Of a stretch of DNA of 64,000 bases, positions 63,643-64,000 are shown one piece after another. A program made the position numbers and the translations under genes. Within the stretch, counting starts at the first letter, position 1, and each line of letters starts with the position of its first letter. The notes beneath the pieces are model-generated. The model did not search any database. It saw nothing but the letters and a program-made list of their open reading frames with translations, and was not told the DNA's origin. Origin of the DNA: Zoroaster sp. YZ-2022 (Eukaryota; Echinodermata; Asteroidea; Forcipulatida; Zoroasteridae); NCBI GenBank assembly GCA_029582265.1, contig CM055828.1:9027902-9091901 (forward strand), written 5' to 3'.

Positions 63643-64000
63643 CGAACTTTTGGTTATCGGCTTCGTACGGTGTCCTATGAGGGCGCCATTTAAGTAATCA
63701 GATATCTCCAACAGGTCACTGGCATGTGTTTTGCTTTTGGAAGTTCATTTTCAAACGCTAACGGTTATATTGTATTTTTCCCACTGTAAAATGTGTTAAC
63801 TTAACTGGCGGAATAAAAAAAAAAGTTCTTTCTTAAGCTAGTGTAGGCCGTTTACTCACACCATGGCATGCCTTCATGAATATGAATATGGACATATAAC
63901 TTTGTGTGTCGATGACTGTAGACAGGATTTATCTAACGTTAGCAGTTCGTTTCTATAAAAAAATCAGTTAGTAAACGGATTGGTGCGGTAATCCAGAGGT
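63643..64000. other. No gene seen
   Basis: AT-rich sequence to the window end with nothing that could be supported. Confidence 0.5.

Overview
The window is animal nuclear DNA, AT-rich and dense in repeats. It most likely comes from an invertebrate deuterostome such as an echinoderm. That placement is inferred from general sequence character (frequent AGGCCTA and TACATGTA words, tRNA-headed SINEs with ATT tails, a DIRS element, a split ciliary gene) and not from any database search. Nothing bacterial is present.

Host gene. The only host protein-coding gene I can support is the 5' part of CEP290, on the minus strand. Seven coding exons run from the start codon at 22103 down to 2135 and then leave the window. 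They join in frame to 279 codons that align colinearly with the N-terminus of vertebrate CEP290, a coiled-coil protein of the ciliary transition zone. Its introns are bloated by minisatellites: 46 bp x ~45 (1-2069), 27 bp x ~59 (4637-6245) and 47 bp x ~77 (14815-18446). Two more arrays (59 bp and 31 bp) lie just upstream of the start codon. The introns also hold MITEs, some nested, plus a DIRS relic and a non-LTR relic.

Mobile region. Positions 31049-43420 form a 12.4-kb inverted duplication. Two ~5.7-kb arms of very high identity flank an ~0.9-kb unique spacer that contains an 11-bp satellite. Each arm carries a 118-aa SAP-like/zinc-ribbon gene, a protein-primed-type family B DNA polymerase gene, and a LINE tail near the spacer. 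The polymerase has a C2H2-like finger and an HNH/endonuclease VII-like insert, and is of the kind found in Polinton/adintovirus-like elements. The two genes share a duplicated TATA-type promoter and N-terminal cassette with identical spacing. Both polymerase copies are broken, at different places, while both small genes are intact. No integrase, packaging ATPase, capsid gene or protease gene is visible. This palindrome is the most unusual object in the window.

Right flank. From 43421 to 64000 I find no supportable host gene. There are scattered SINE/LINE pieces, MITEs, a 37-bp minisatellite (52361-52980), an ATT microsatellite, several short perfect hairpins, and a GC-rich inverted repeat with two TGACGTCA sites near 62.9 kb.
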